From the NCBI GenBank assembly GCA_009774625.1, contig VSOB01000066.1, positions 1 through 16,481 on the forward strand: a stretch of DNA of 16,481 nt, in the 5' to 3' direction. The notes beneath the pieces are model-generated. The model did no database searches. It saw only the letters and a list, made by a program, of their open reading frames with translations, and had not been told where the DNA came from. The position numbers and the translations under genes are program-made. The DNA comes from Lachnospiraceae bacterium (GTDB taxonomy: Bacteria > Bacillota > Clostridia > Lachnospirales > Lachnospiraceae). Shown one piece after another: positions 1 to 7,928 of this stretch. Numbering within the stretch: position 1 is the stretch's first letter; every line of letters starts with the position of its first letter.

Positions 1-695
1 TGGCGCCGGAGCCGGAAGCCATGTACCGGACCTTACTGGAAAAGAGGGCGGCGCATATGCCCCTGCAGTATATGACGGGGACACAGGAGTTTATGGGATT
101 GACTTTCATGGTCAATGAAAATGTGCTGATTCCCAGGCAGGATACGGAAATCCTTGTGGAAGAGGCTATGCGGGAGCTGCATGACGGCATGTCCATTCTG
201 GATCTGTGTACCGGAAGCGGCTGTATTTTGCTGAGCCTGCTGCGGTATTCCAATGACTGTAAAGGTGTGGGTGTGGACTGCTCAGGAAAGGCGCTGGAGG
301 TGGCCCGCAGGAATGCCCGGCTGCTTTCTGTGGATGCTGATTTTCGGGAATGCGATCTGTGTGCGGGACTGGACGCAGGGGTGAAATTTGATATGCTGGT
401 GTCCAATCCTCCTTATATCCCTTCTGCTGTGATTCCTTCTCTGTCGGCAGAGGTGCGCCTGCATGAACCCCAGGAGGCGCTTGACGGAAGAGCGGACGGT
501 CTGCATTTTTACAGGCGGATCAGCAGGGAGGCAAAGCCCTTTCTGTACCGGGGTGCTCCGGTATTTCTGGAAATTGGTTACGATCAGGGACAGGAGGTTA
601 TGGGCATCTTCCGGGATGCGGGATATGCGGATGTGGAGCTGATCAAAGATTATGCGGGAAATGACAGAGTGGTGAAATGCTTCTTTGTATCATAA
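1..695 (+). CDS. prmC: Release factor glutamine methyltransferase PrmC (5'-partial)
   Basis: N5-glutamine methyltransferase that modifies the GGQ glutamine of class-I release factors in the cytoplasm, using S-adenosylmethionine. The window opens inside the gene: the frame is already open before the first Met at 21 (codons from base 3 read APEPEA), and the usual ~70-residue N-terminal helical domain is largely missing, so the true start lies upstream. Counting from Met 21, PLQYMTG (residues 14-20) and LIPRQDTE (36-43) are family signatures, LDLCTGSG (60-67) is the SAM-binding motif I, and NPPY (129-132) is the substrate-glutamine motif. The RLHEPQEALDG stretch (146-156) is also typical of PrmC. 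The next gene is prfA, encoding its substrate, which supports the call. 85 bp separate the two genes, with no terminator seen. Confidence 0.96.
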   Translation, partial: APEPEAMYRTLLEKRAAHMPLQYMTGTQEFMGLTFMVNENVLIPRQDTEILVEEAMRELHDGMSILDLCTGSGCILLSLLRYSNDCKGVGVDCSGKALEVARRNARLLSVDADFRECDLCAGLDAGVKFDMLVSNPPYIPSAVIPSLSAEVRLHEPQEALDGRADGLHFYRRISREAKPFLYRGAPVFLEIGYDQGQEVMGIFRDAGYADVELIKDYAGNDRVVKCFFVS

Positions 696-780
696 ACCGG
701 AAGCGGCGTTCATTTGGGACAATGGAGAGAGCATGAAGCGTGCTTTCATGTTGATTGCCTGAAAACACGGAGGGAAAGCG

Positions 781-1863
781 ATGTTTGATAAACTGGAAGA
801 TCTGATCAGCAGATTTGAAGAGATTATGAATGAACTGAACGAGCCTGATGTGGCGAATCATCAGGAACGTTTTCGTAAGCTGATGAAGGAGCAGAGCAGC
901 CTGACCCCCATCGTCGAGGCTTACAGAGAATATAAAAAATGCAGGCAGGACATAGAGGATTCGCTTGCCATGCTGGAAGAAGAAAATGAAGAAGAGATGC
1001 GGGATATGCTCAAGGAAGAGCTGTCGGAGGCAAAAAAGAGGACGTCAGAGCTGGAGCAGAAGCTGAAGATCCTGCTGCTGCCCGCAGATCCCAATGATGA
1101 GAAAAATGTGGTGGTGGAAATCCGTGCAGGGGCAGGCGGGGATGAGGCCGCCCTTTTTGCGGCAGAGATTTATCGTATGTATGTACATTATGCCGAGGGC
1201 AGACGCTGGAAGGTGGAAACTGTGGAGGCGGAGGAAATCGGTATCGGCGGCATGAAGAGCGTGACCTTTATGATTACAGGGACAGGCGCTTATTCTGTTA
1301 TGAAGTATGAAAGCGGTGTCCATCGGGTACAGCGTGTGCCGGAAACGGAATCGGGAGGACGGATCCATACGTCCACCATTACCGTGGCAGTTATGCCGGA
1401 GGCCGAGGAAGTGGATGTACAGATTGATGAAAAGGATATCCGTATTGATGTGATGCGTGCCTCCGGCAACGGCGGTCAGTGCGTCAACACAACGGATTCG
1501 GCTGTGCGGCTGACCCATTATCCCACAGGCATTGTAGTATACAGCCAGACAGAAAAATCTCAGCTTCAGAACAAAGCCAAGGCGTATGCCCTGCTGCGGG
1601 CCAAACTGTATGATATAGAGTGCCAGAAAGCACATGATGCAGAGGCCGAGGCCAGGAGGAGTCAGATCGGGACCGGGGACCGTTCCGAAAAGATAAGGAC
1701 CTATAATTTCCCCCAGGGACGTGTGACAGACCACAGGATTAATCTGACACTGTATAAACTGGATAAAATCCTGAACGGCGATATTCAGGAGATTATTGAT
1801 GCCTGTATCGCAGCCGATCAGGCGGCCAAGCTGGCAAAGATGAATGAAAGTCAGACTGCCTGA
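781..1863 (+). CDS. prfA: Peptide chain release factor 1 (RF1)
   Basis: Class-I release factor that recognises UAA and UAG stop codons in the ribosomal A site and triggers peptidyl-tRNA hydrolysis. At 360 aa it has the normal length. An acidic coiled-coil domain 1 spans about residues 1-100. The codon-recognition tripeptide is PET (187-189, the PxT form of RF1 rather than SPF of RF2). The catalytic loop GNGGQCVNTTDSAVR (229-243) carries the GGQ whose glutamine is methylated by PrmC. The start ATG has a good SD (GGAGGG, about 770). The loop reads GNGGQC where E. coli RF1 has GAGGQH; I believe this variant is common in Lachnospiraceae. The gene probably shares a transcript with prmC, and the terminator at 1895-1931 closes the unit. 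Confidence 0.98.
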   Translation: MFDKLEDLISRFEEIMNELNEPDVANHQERFRKLMKEQSSLTPIVEAYREYKKCRQDIEDSLAMLEEENEEEMRDMLKEELSEAKKRTSELEQKLKILLLPADPNDEKNVVVEIRAGAGGDEAALFAAEIYRMYVHYAEGRRWKVETVEAEEIGIGGMKSVTFMITGTGAYSVMKYESGVHRVQRVPETESGGRIHTSTITVAVMPEAEEVDVQIDEKDIRIDVMRASGNGGQCVNTTDSAVRLTHYPTGIVVYSQTEKSQLQNKAKAYALLRAKLYDIECQKAHDAEAEARRSQIGTGDRSEKIRTYNFPQGRVTDHRINLTLYKLDKILNGDIQEIIDACIAADQAAKLAKMNESQTA

Positions 1864-1894
1864 AACATATCAGTACAGGCCGCGCTATGATCAG

Positions 1895-1931
1895 AAATCG
1901 ATTTCTTTTGTGAAAAGGAAGTCGATTTTTT
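1895..1931 (+). terminator. Intrinsic terminator after prfA
   Basis: The left arm at 1895-1909 pairs with 1913-1928 across a 3-nt GTG loop. The pairing is AAATCGATTTC-TTTT against AAAAGGAAGTCGATTT, with one G.U wobble and one bulged G. The right arm runs into a short T tract. It lies 31 bp after the prfA stop. Confidence 0.75.
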
Positions 1932-1972
1932 GATTTTATGTGTGCTTCTCCCTGCATAGGAAGTTCTCCTGA

Positions 1973-2001
1973 TTGTAAAAACAGAAGGTTTATGGTAGCA
2001 T
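1973..2001 (+). promoter_or_regulatory. Weak sigma-A promoter candidate before the 2061 gene
   Basis: TTGTAA (1973-1978), a 17-bp spacer and TAGCAT (1996-2001), each 4/6 to consensus. It sits after the prfA terminator and 60 bp before the next start, where a promoter is expected. The boxes themselves are weak. Confidence 0.35.
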
Positions 2002-2060
2002 GAAACTATCAGAAAGGACAGGGCAGTCAGTAGTCTGGTGACAGAAGAGAGGAAACGAAA

Positions 2061-2495
2061 ATGGATACAACATATACAAATTATAATATGGATGGCTGGT
2101 ATGTCCGGTTTCCGCAAGAGTGGAAATTTTCATTGGACAAAAATCAGCAGCCCATACAGATCATATTTGAGGCGGGAGAAGCCGTAACCATATATATTTC
2201 CACATGGAACTGGGGAAATGCGGAAACCGGGGAACTGGCGGATGCAGAAACGATTTCCTCTTTCTTTCTGCAGGCTTTTGCGCAGCGGGGAGTGGAGAGG
2301 CTGGAAGATTTTTCCGGATACTATCCGGAAGGATTTACCGTCTGCGCGGGTAAAAGTATAACAGAGGATGGATACAGTATGATTTCCTGTGCCATTTGTA
2401 CAGAAGGCTGTGCGCTTACCGCGTATTTTGTCTTTGAACAGGGCGTGGAGATTGAAACATACATAAAATACATCAAAACGATTGAACGAGAGTAG
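2061..2495 (+). CDS. Hypothetical protein, 144 aa, cytoplasmic
   Basis: I do not recognise a named family. The protein has no signal peptide or membrane segment and is acidic. It opens with an aromatic-rich stretch (YNMDGWYVRFPQEW, residues 8-21) and ends in an amphipathic KYIKTIERE tail. Alternating hydrophobic strands (IQIIFEAG, VTIYIST, ALTAYFVFEQ) suggest a small beta-rich fold of the kind seen in proteins that assess surface or secretion cargo, but I assign no function. The ATG has an upstream GAGAGGAAACG ribosome binding site. It is the first gene of a run: the next starts 17 bp after its stop. Confidence 0.8.
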   Translation: MDTTYTNYNMDGWYVRFPQEWKFSLDKNQQPIQIIFEAGEAVTIYISTWNWGNAETGELADAETISSFFLQAFAQRGVERLEDFSGYYPEGFTVCAGKSITEDGYSMISCAICTEGCALTAYFVFEQGVEIETYIKYIKTIERE

Positions 2496-2512
2496 GAAGG
2501 AGGTATCGTGGA

Positions 2513-3103
2513 ATGAATCAGGAGTATGGGTGGCTGAATACCTGTCTTTTGGCAGGGGAGTCGGTGCTGTGGAGAGGCAGGCCGATGCAGGGGAAAATTT
2601 TCTGTAAACATGATATTTTTATGATTCCATTCAGTATTATGTGGGGCGGTTTTGCCATATTCTGGGAGCTGATGGTGCTTTTGACGGGCAATCTTTTTTT
2701 TGCGCTGTGGGGGATTCCGTTTGTCGCGGTGGGCCTTTATATGATGGTCGGACGCTTTTTCTGGCAAGAGTACCGAAAGAAGCGGACGTTTTATGCCATA
2801 ACTGACCAGAGAGTGCTGCAGTTTCAGGGAAAACGGGTGACATTTCTGGACAGGGCCCATCTTCCCCAGATACATGTGACAGTGGACAGAGACGGCTCCG
2901 GGACGATTGTTTTTGACCGGTATGGCCGGGGACAGGGCCGGTACTTTTGGGGCAATGGTATCTTTGCGGATGCATGCGGTCGGTCAGGGCAAATGGATCC
3001 TGTCCTGGAGAATATTCCGGACGTGAAACTGGTCTATCGCATTTTATCCTGCCAGAATCAGGGGCCTGCCGCGCCGGGAGTGACATGGAATGAATCGGTT
3101 TGA
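2513..3103 (+). CDS. Two-TM bacterial PH-like domain protein
   Basis: A 196-aa protein with a short N-terminal segment containing VLWRGRP (about residues 18-24), a frequent opening in bacterial PH-domain membrane proteins. Two adjacent hydrophobic helices follow (about 37-57 and 61-82). Next comes a basic turn (EYRKKRTFYAITDQRVL, about 86-102) that leads into a small beta-rich PH-like domain. The YAIT..R motif is typical of such domains following paired TM helices. Function is unknown; related proteins are thought to act at the membrane. The SD AAGGAGG (2497-2503) lies 9 bp before the ATG. The gene is co-directional with and close to its neighbours, so probably co-transcribed. Confidence 0.7.
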   Translation: MNQEYGWLNTCLLAGESVLWRGRPMQGKIFCKHDIFMIPFSIMWGGFAIFWELMVLLTGNLFFALWGIPFVAVGLYMMVGRFFWQEYRKKRTFYAITDQRVLQFQGKRVTFLDRAHLPQIHVTVDRDGSGTIVFDRYGRGQGRYFWGNGIFADACGRSGQMDPVLENIPDVKLVYRILSCQNQGPAAPGVTWNESV

Positions 3104-3121
3104 TAAAAAAGGAGACAGGGT

Positions 3122-3556
3122 ATGCAGCAGTATGAAACCTCCCGTCTGGTCAAGGGAGAAGATCTGAATCATCATGGTACTTTATTTGCGGCACGGGCAG
3201 CCGGCTGGCTGATTGAAGCGGCATTTGTGGCGGCCGGCTGTGCCTGTGGCACAAGTGAGGGGATCGTCTGCAGGAATCTGCAGAATATGTCGTTTCAAAA
3301 ACCTGTGCAAAAGGGGACGATAGTCCGTTTTCTGGCCAGGGTAGCGGCTGTGGGGACCAGCAGCTTTACCGTGATGGTCAGGGCGGAAGATGCGCTCTTA
3401 CCGACAGTTTATATGGAAGGAGCGGTTATCTTTGTGACCATTGACGGGAAAACAGGCAGGGGCCGGGCCCATCATATCGTTCTGGATGAAGCGGAGGATG
3501 AGGCGGAGAGAGAGCAGCGTGCGCTGGCTGACCGGCTCAGGGCACAGAAGATATAA
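3122..3556 (+). CDS. Hotdog-fold acyl-CoA thioesterase
   Basis: Predicted to hydrolyse acyl-CoA thioesters in the cytoplasm; the acyl substrate cannot be told from sequence. The 144 aa correspond to a single hotdog domain. The N-terminal DLNHHGTLFAARAAGWLIEA stretch (residues 14-33) matches the first helix region of the ACOT/YciA-type hotdog family, including NHHGTLF and an acidic residue (Glu32) where a catalytic Asp or Glu is expected. The later strands (FQKPVQKGTIVRF and FTVMVRAED) fit the fold. A charged tail of about 20 residues (EAEDEAEREQRALADRLRAQ) extends beyond the domain as a helix. The GGAGACAGGGT before the ATG serves as the RBS, and 18 bp separate it from the upstream gene. Confidence 0.85.
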   Translation: MQQYETSRLVKGEDLNHHGTLFAARAAGWLIEAAFVAAGCACGTSEGIVCRNLQNMSFQKPVQKGTIVRFLARVAAVGTSSFTVMVRAEDALLPTVYMEGAVIFVTIDGKTGRGRAHHIVLDEAEDEAEREQRALADRLRAQKI

Positions 3557-3619
3557 GACAAAGCAGACAACAGATGACAGTCACAGACGATTGAAACAAA
3601 AGAGAAAGGAAGTAACAGG

Positions 3620-3976
3620 ATGAGCGTATTGTTTTTATGGTATCCCAGGTGCAGTACCTGCCAGAAGGCAAAAAAATGGCTGGATGAACATAACATTGTA
3701 TATGAGACAAGAGACATTAAGGAGGATCGTCCGAACGCGGCAGAGCTGAAAACGTGGTATGAGAAAAGCGGGCTGGAGCTGAAACGGTTTTTCAATACCA
3801 GCGGGATGGTGTATAAATCCATGAATCTGAAGGATAAACTGCCGCATTTGTCAGAAGAGGATGCGCTGGCATTGCTGGCCGCAGACGGTATGCTGGTAAA
3901 AAGGCCGCTGCTGATTGCAGAAAACGGGGTTTTGGCAGGATTTCGGGAAGCAGCTTACCAGGAACTGCTGGGATAA
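3620..3976 (+). CDS. ArsC/Spx-family thioredoxin-fold protein
   Basis: A 118-aa protein of the ArsC/YffB/Spx superfamily. WYPRCSTCQKAKKWL (residues 7-21) carries the N-terminal cysteine (Cys11) in a CxxC (CSTC, 11-14). LVKRPLLI (about 92-99) contains the conserved Arg-Pro (cis-Pro loop). Spx-type regulators of RNA polymerase also have a CxxC at this place, while arsenate reductases use the first Cys as nucleophile, so the sequence alone does not decide between redox enzyme and transcription regulator. No ars genes lie nearby. The SD AAAGGAAG precedes the ATG by about 8 bp. The next gene starts 12 bp after its stop, so the two are likely co-transcribed. Confidence 0.85.
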   Translation: MSVLFLWYPRCSTCQKAKKWLDEHNIVYETRDIKEDRPNAAELKTWYEKSGLELKRFFNTSGMVYKSMNLKDKLPHLSEEDALALLAADGMLVKRPLLIAENGVLAGFREAAYQELLG

Positions 3977-3988
3977 TCGGAGACAGCA

Positions 3989-5161
3989 ATGAAAAAGAAA
4001 ATATGGACAGGACTGCTGGGGGTATTTGCTGCTGTTCTGCTTCTGGCAGGATCAGGAAAGACGGGACTGCCGGGGACTGCGGGAGCGGGGCCTGACAGTA
4101 CGCTAAAAGCAGAAGCGGCGCCTGTGACGAAAGAAGCATCGGAGGTTTCCACAGCCAGGGTGCATTTTATTGATGTAGGACAGGGAGATGCCACATTGAT
4201 TCAGTGCGGCACGCATGCCATGCTGATTGATGCGGGAGACAATAACCGTGGTACGGCAGTACAGCTTTATCTGAAAAAGCAGGGGGTAAAGTCGTTGGAT
4301 TATCTGATACTGACCCATCCGGATGCGGATCATATCGGAGGCGCCGATGTCATTATCACCAAATTTCCCATTGGCAGGGTATTTATGGCCGATTATGAAA
4401 AAGAAAACAAGACCTACCAGGAAGTTATAGCGGCGCTTTCAGATCAGAAACTGAAATGGAGTACACCGTCACCGGGAAGGAGCTATGCGCTGGGGACTGC
4501 AAAATTTACCATTCTGGCGCCGTGCGGCAGCTATGAGGATCCTAATAATTCTTCGATTGCGCTGCTGTTTCAGAATGGAGACAACAGTTTTTTATTTACC
4601 GCAGATGCGGAAAAAGAGGCGGAAGGAGATATTCTGGAGGCAGGGCGCAGTGTGAAGGCCGATGTCTATAAGGTGGGGCATCACGGCAGTGACACAGCTT
4701 CCGGTACAGAGTTTTTAAAGGCGGTTTGTCCTGAGTTTGCAGTCATCAGTTGTGCGGAAGGCAATTCTTATGGACATCCCCATGCAGAGGTATTGAACAG
4801 TCTGCGTTCCATGCATGTGAAAGTATTCCGTACTGATGAACAGGGAAGCATCATAGCAGAGTCTGACGGGATCCGCATCACCTGGAACTGTGCGCCTTCT
4901 GAAACGTGGCAGAGCGGGGAGCGGACCGGATCCGCTACGCTTGGGCAGACGGGCGGCGGGAGCGGACAGAAGGCGGCAGAACCGGAAAAAGAAAGGGCCG
5001 GCGCCTCAAAGGAAGCCTATATCGGGAACAAAAACAATGGGAAGCTGCATCGTTCTACCTGCAGCAAACTTCCCAAAGAGGAAAACCGGGTGACTTTTGA
5101 TACAAGGCAGGATGCGGTCCGGGCGGGGTATGACGATCCCTGCAAAATATGTAAACCATAG
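3989..5161 (+). CDS. Exported ComEC-like metallo-beta-lactamase hydrolase with C-terminal Cys motif
   Basis: A 390-aa protein with an N-terminal signal or anchor (KKK then a hydrophobic stretch, 6-20; no lipobox Cys), so it probably acts outside the membrane. The MBL domain (about 57-300) resembles the C-terminal domain of ComEC/Rec2: FIDVGQGDATLI (60-71), the metal motif THPDADHIGG (109-118), a metal Asp in FTADAE (203-208), VGHHGSDTA (229-237) and YGHPH (261-265). All metal ligands appear present. A low-complexity Gly/Glu/Ala linker (about 305-342) leads to a small C-terminal module, YIGNKNNGKLHRSTCSKLP (344-362) ending PCKIC (384-388), with H354, C358, C385 and C388 placed like an Ada-type Zn-binding unit. 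By analogy with ComEC a nuclease or phosphodiesterase role is possible, but the substrate is unknown. Confidence 0.85.
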   Translation: MKKKIWTGLLGVFAAVLLLAGSGKTGLPGTAGAGPDSTLKAEAAPVTKEASEVSTARVHFIDVGQGDATLIQCGTHAMLIDAGDNNRGTAVQLYLKKQGVKSLDYLILTHPDADHIGGADVIITKFPIGRVFMADYEKENKTYQEVIAALSDQKLKWSTPSPGRSYALGTAKFTILAPCGSYEDPNNSSIALLFQNGDNSFLFTADAEKEAEGDILEAGRSVKADVYKVGHHGSDTASGTEFLKAVCPEFAVISCAEGNSYGHPHAEVLNSLRSMHVKVFRTDEQGSIIAESDGIRITWNCAPSETWQSGERTGSATLGQTGGGSGQKAAEPEKERAGASKEAYIGNKNNGKLHRSTCSKLPKEENRVTFDTRQDAVRAGYDDPCKICKP

Positions 5162-5179
5162 AAAAAGGAGGGTGCGGGG

Positions 5180-5557
5180 ATGGAAAGACTGGCACAGGCC
5201 CGTCAGTTCGCAGAGTCTTTGTGTAAACATGCGCAAAAAGATGAGGCGTTTCTGACAGAATTCTGGGAAGCGCTTGCAGGGGAAGCGGATATTCTGGAAG
5301 AATTTTACTATTATATGGAACATGGAACATTTGCCTGCCGGGCATCGGTGAAGGGATATACGGTTATCGATGTCATGGTGTGGCAGATCGATCATTTTAA
5401 AGCGGCGCTGGACCGGCGGGATCCGGGCATGAGCGGCAATGGGGACCAGATGCTGCTGCTGGCTTTTGATACGCTTCTGAAGATGAAACAGGAGCCGGAA
5501 GGTTATATACGGCGGATGCAGGGAGAGACGGGTACGGATTATCCGGAAAAGTACTGA
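5180..5557 (+). CDS. Hypothetical helical protein, 125 aa
   Basis: A soluble, mostly helical acidic protein with no signal peptide. I recall homologues as uncharacterised proteins in Lachnospiraceae but know no function. Visible conserved-looking blocks are EFWEALAGEADILEEF (residues 27-42), YTVIDVMVWQIDHFKAAL (60-77) and the ending GETGTDYPEKY. The SD AAAGGAGGG sits about 8 bp before the ATG. It starts 18 bp after the MBL gene, so it is probably in the same transcript. A 140-bp stretch with a disturbed reading frame follows it. Confidence 0.75.
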   Translation: MERLAQARQFAESLCKHAQKDEAFLTEFWEALAGEADILEEFYYYMEHGTFACRASVKGYTVIDVMVWQIDHFKAALDRRDPGMSGNGDQMLLLAFDTLLKMKQEPEGYIRRMQGETGTDYPEKY

Positions 5558-5696
5558 CCATGATCCGGCAGTGTAAAGGCAGGGAAATACGGGAAAACGA
5601 AAAAGGAGATAAGAGATATGGGGAGAGGCGCAAAGCTGTCTGCTGACGCTATATGATTCTCTGTACCGGGACGAGGGGCATATAATCTTTGTATTT

Positions 5697-5963
5697 ATGG
5701 AATATGCCGAGCCAGAGTATATTACTTATCTTTATACCGGAAGTGAGGCGGATACTGCGATAGACGAAGAGGCCAGGGAAATTTTTTTAAGCAATGCAGA
5801 TTTGTTTTATACGGATGTTTCGCTGTCAGACGACGCATATCTTGCAAAAATTTTCCGGGATTTGGCTGACAGTATTATGAAGAGCAGGGCAGGTAGCGGT
5901 TCCTGTTTTTGGGATAAATTGTTGTTGCTTTTTTCCGGGAGACTTTATAATATGGATGTATAG
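5697..5963 (+). CDS. Hypothetical protein, 88 aa, possibly the remnant of a longer gene
   Basis: No family recognised. From Met 5697 the product is 88 aa and acidic (GSEADTAIDEEAREIF), ending in a hydrophobic CFWDKLLLLFSGRLYNM. The same frame is open back to 5613 and reads as plausible protein (LYDSLYRDEGHIIFVF just before the Met), yet offers no ATG, GTG or TTG there, and no good SD stands before 5697. A strong SD (AAAAAGGAGAT, about 5600-5610) instead precedes ATG 5618 in another frame, which stops after 12 codons at 5654-5656. This looks like a gene whose start has been separated from its body by a small indel. Alternatively translation starts at 5697 with a weak RBS. Confidence 0.4.
   Translation: MEYAEPEYITYLYTGSEADTAIDEEAREIFLSNADLFYTDVSLSDDAYLAKIFRDLADSIMKSRAGSGSCFWDKLLLLFSGRLYNMDV
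5922..5951 (+). promoter_or_regulatory. Sigma-A promoter candidate for the chemoreceptor
   Basis: TTGTTG (5922-5927), an 18-bp spacer and a perfect TATAAT (5946-5951), lying inside the end of the preceding gene 60 bp before the MCP start. The -35 box is weak. No sigma-28 flagellar-type sequence was seen. Confidence 0.4.
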
Positions 5964-5977
5964 GCATATGATATGCC
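5963..5977. promoter_or_regulatory. Palindrome GGCATAT-G-ATATGCC
   Basis: A perfect 7-bp inverted repeat around one central base. It lies 12 bp after the TATAAT at 5946-5951 and overlaps the predicted transcription start of the MCP gene. The position suits an operator or an mRNA 5' hairpin; no binding protein is known. Confidence 0.3.
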
Positions 5978-6010
5978 ATAATGTATTCTAATGATATGAG
6001 GTGTAGGAAA

Positions 6011-7669
6011 ATGAATCAGGGAACAAAAAGAAAAATCAGGCATCTTGGGAGTAAGGTCAGCGCTTTGGTGATTTGCCTGCTGGGAGTCAGTATTGTCTCG
6101 GTAGTGGCTGTCTGTGTATTTATGTTTTACAGTCTTACGATGAAGATGCTGGAGGACCGTTGTGTCAATGGCACCAATATGCTGGCTTATCAGTTATCAG
6201 AAGGGCATGGGACAGAAGATCAGACCCGGCTTCTGGATATGTTGAAAGAGCAGATGCGATGTGAGTTTACGATTTTTCAGGGGGATGTACGGACTTATAC
6301 GACCATTCAGCAGAATGGAGAGCGGGTTGTGGGAACCACGCTGTCGCCGGAGCTGTCGAAGATCGTGCTGGAGCAGGGACAGACATATGTGGGAAAGGCT
6401 GAAATACTTGGGACGGAGCATCTTTGCTCTTATGTGCCCACCAGGGATAGCAACGGTCAGATCAATGGTTTGATTTTTGCAGGCATTTCGATGGAAGAGG
6501 CTTCCAGGCAGATCAATCTGACGGTAGCATTGGCCTGCGGAGCAGGAGTGATTCTGGTGGTCGTGAGTATTTTGATTCTGTCTATGTTTATCAGACATTC
6601 TATTTCCCGGCCGCTGAAAAGTCTGACAGGACTGGCACAGACGATGGAAGAAGGCAATCTGGGACTGCGGGACGGGCGGAATATGTCTGCGAATATCCAT
6701 TCCAATGATGAAATCGGGTATCTGGCAGAAATTTTTGAATATACCATCCTGCGTCTGAGAGGGTATATAGGAGAGATTTCGAATATACTGGCGGCGATCT
6801 CCGAAGGCAATCTGACAGTACATACAAAGCAGAACTATGTGGGGGATTTTGCCTCCATTGAGTCCTCTCTGAACGGAATATTGGATCAGCTTAACGATAC
6901 CATGTCGCAGATCGTGGAAAGTTCTGCCCATGTATCCAATGGTTCGGAACAGATGGCTATGGGTGCGCAGGACTTAAGCCAGGGGGCGGTGGAGCAGGCC
7001 AGCGCCATAGAAGTACTGGAAAGCACCATCGAAGAGATTTCCGGGCATGTATCGGAAACGGCTGAGAATGCGCAGCAGGTGACGGAAAAGGTCGGCAGCG
7101 TGGGCGGGCAGATTACGGAGAGCAACCGTAAGATGCAGGAAATGATTGTCGCCATGCAGGAGATCAATGCCAATTCCAATGAAATAGAAAAAATCATTAA
7201 AACCATTGAAAACATTGCGTTCCAGACCAATATCCTGGCATTGAATGCAGCGGTGGAGGCAGCCAGGGCGGGCGAGGCAGGAAAAGGCTTTGCCGTAGTG
7301 GCAGAAGAGGTACGGGATCTGGCAAGCAAAAGCTCTGAGGCATCCCAGTCCACGGCTGAACTGATCGAACGCTCTATCGCATCGGTAAAACAGGGGACAG
7401 AGATTGCCAACGAAACAGCGGACCGGCTGGAAGAGGTGGTAACAGGCGCCAATGAAGTGGTGGAGATGACCAATGGGATTGCTGACGCGGCGCGTATTCA
7501 GGCAAGTTCCGTGGCCCAGGTACAGGAGCAGATCAGTCAGATTTCCGGCGTGGTACAGACCAATTCGGCTACGGCACAGGAAAGTGCGGCCACCAGCCAG
7601 GAGCTAAGCGCACAGGCCGGGCTTTTGAAAAATCTTACCAGTATGTTCCGGGTAAGAAGAGCACGATAA
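6011..7669 (+). CDS. Methyl-accepting chemotaxis protein (transmembrane)
   Basis: A chemoreceptor that senses an extracellular signal and controls the CheA/CheW kinase complex. I start at ATG 6011 (552 aa), because GAGGTG (5998-6003) precedes it at proper distance, while the in-frame ATG at 5981 has no SD. The order is TM1 (about 16-44), an extracellular Cache-like ligand domain of ~125 residues (45-171), TM2 (172-194) and HAMP (195-252). A second HAMP-like unit follows (about 253-300, with ISEGNLTV and the YVGDF block), then a long coiled-coil signalling domain. The strongly conserved hairpin tip NIAFQTNILALNAAVEAAR spans 401-419, with the typical GEAGKGFAVVAEEVR after it (421-435). There is no CheR-docking pentapeptide at the C-terminus. 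No che or flagellar genes are nearby. A terminator follows directly, so it is likely monocistronic. Confidence 0.97.
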   Translation: MNQGTKRKIRHLGSKVSALVICLLGVSIVSVVAVCVFMFYSLTMKMLEDRCVNGTNMLAYQLSEGHGTEDQTRLLDMLKEQMRCEFTIFQGDVRTYTTIQQNGERVVGTTLSPELSKIVLEQGQTYVGKAEILGTEHLCSYVPTRDSNGQINGLIFAGISMEEASRQINLTVALACGAGVILVVVSILILSMFIRHSISRPLKSLTGLAQTMEEGNLGLRDGRNMSANIHSNDEIGYLAEIFEYTILRLRGYIGEISNILAAISEGNLTVHTKQNYVGDFASIESSLNGILDQLNDTMSQIVESSAHVSNGSEQMAMGAQDLSQGAVEQASAIEVLESTIEEISGHVSETAENAQQVTEKVGSVGGQITESNRKMQEMIVAMQEINANSNEIEKIIKTIENIAFQTNILALNAAVEAARAGEAGKGFAVVAEEVRDLASKSSEASQSTAELIERSIASVKQGTEIANETADRLEEVVTGANEVVEMTNGIADAARIQASSVAQVQEQISQISGVVQTNSATAQESAATSQELSAQAGLLKNLTSMFRVRRAR

Positions 7670-7684
7670 AAGATATGGGAGTCA

Positions 7685-7716
7685 GGATGGTATGGAAGGT
7701 CATACCGTCCTTTTTT
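7685..7716 (+). terminator. Intrinsic terminator after the MCP gene
   Basis: A ten-bp stem, GGATGGTATG (7685-7694) with CATACCGTCC (7701-7710) and one G.U pair, a 6-nt loop, then TTTTTT. It starts 16 bp after the stop codon. Confidence 0.9.
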
Positions 7717-7928
7717 ATTTATGACAATAGAAAGTTTGTAAATAATAGATAAAAAGTTACAGGGATACTTGTGAAAAAAGTAGAATTTTTGTGGAATTAT
7801 ATTAAGAGGGACAAGTGTCCTTTTTTGGGTTTGAAAAGTTGCATACAATATTAACAGGCAGGAAAAGAGAAAGTATTTTTTGACGGACTTTAAAAAGCCG
7901 CAGGATTTTGCCACGGAAAGGAGTTTAT
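7717..7928 (+). other. AT-rich leader region before deoB
   Basis: No gene is visible in these 212 bp. A second, weaker hairpin, AGAGGGAC (7805-7812) with GTCCTTTT (7817-7824) and two G.U pairs, runs into T residues at 7821-7826 and could be a terminator or an attenuator in the deoB leader. TACAAT (7844-7849) is a possible -10 box, but no convincing -35 stands 16-18 bp upstream. The promoter of the deo genes must lie here, but I cannot place it with confidence. Confidence 0.45.

Noticed and set aside
732..750. Hairpin between prmC and prfA (CATGAAGC..GCTTTCATG) as a terminator
   Set aside because: Short stem with a bulge, a very tight loop and no T tract; the two genes are more likely co-transcribed.
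1045..1734. Minus-strand 229-codon open frame inside prfA
   Set aside because: It is antisense to a conserved gene, rich in His, Cys and Ile as expected of a shadow frame, and has no SD.
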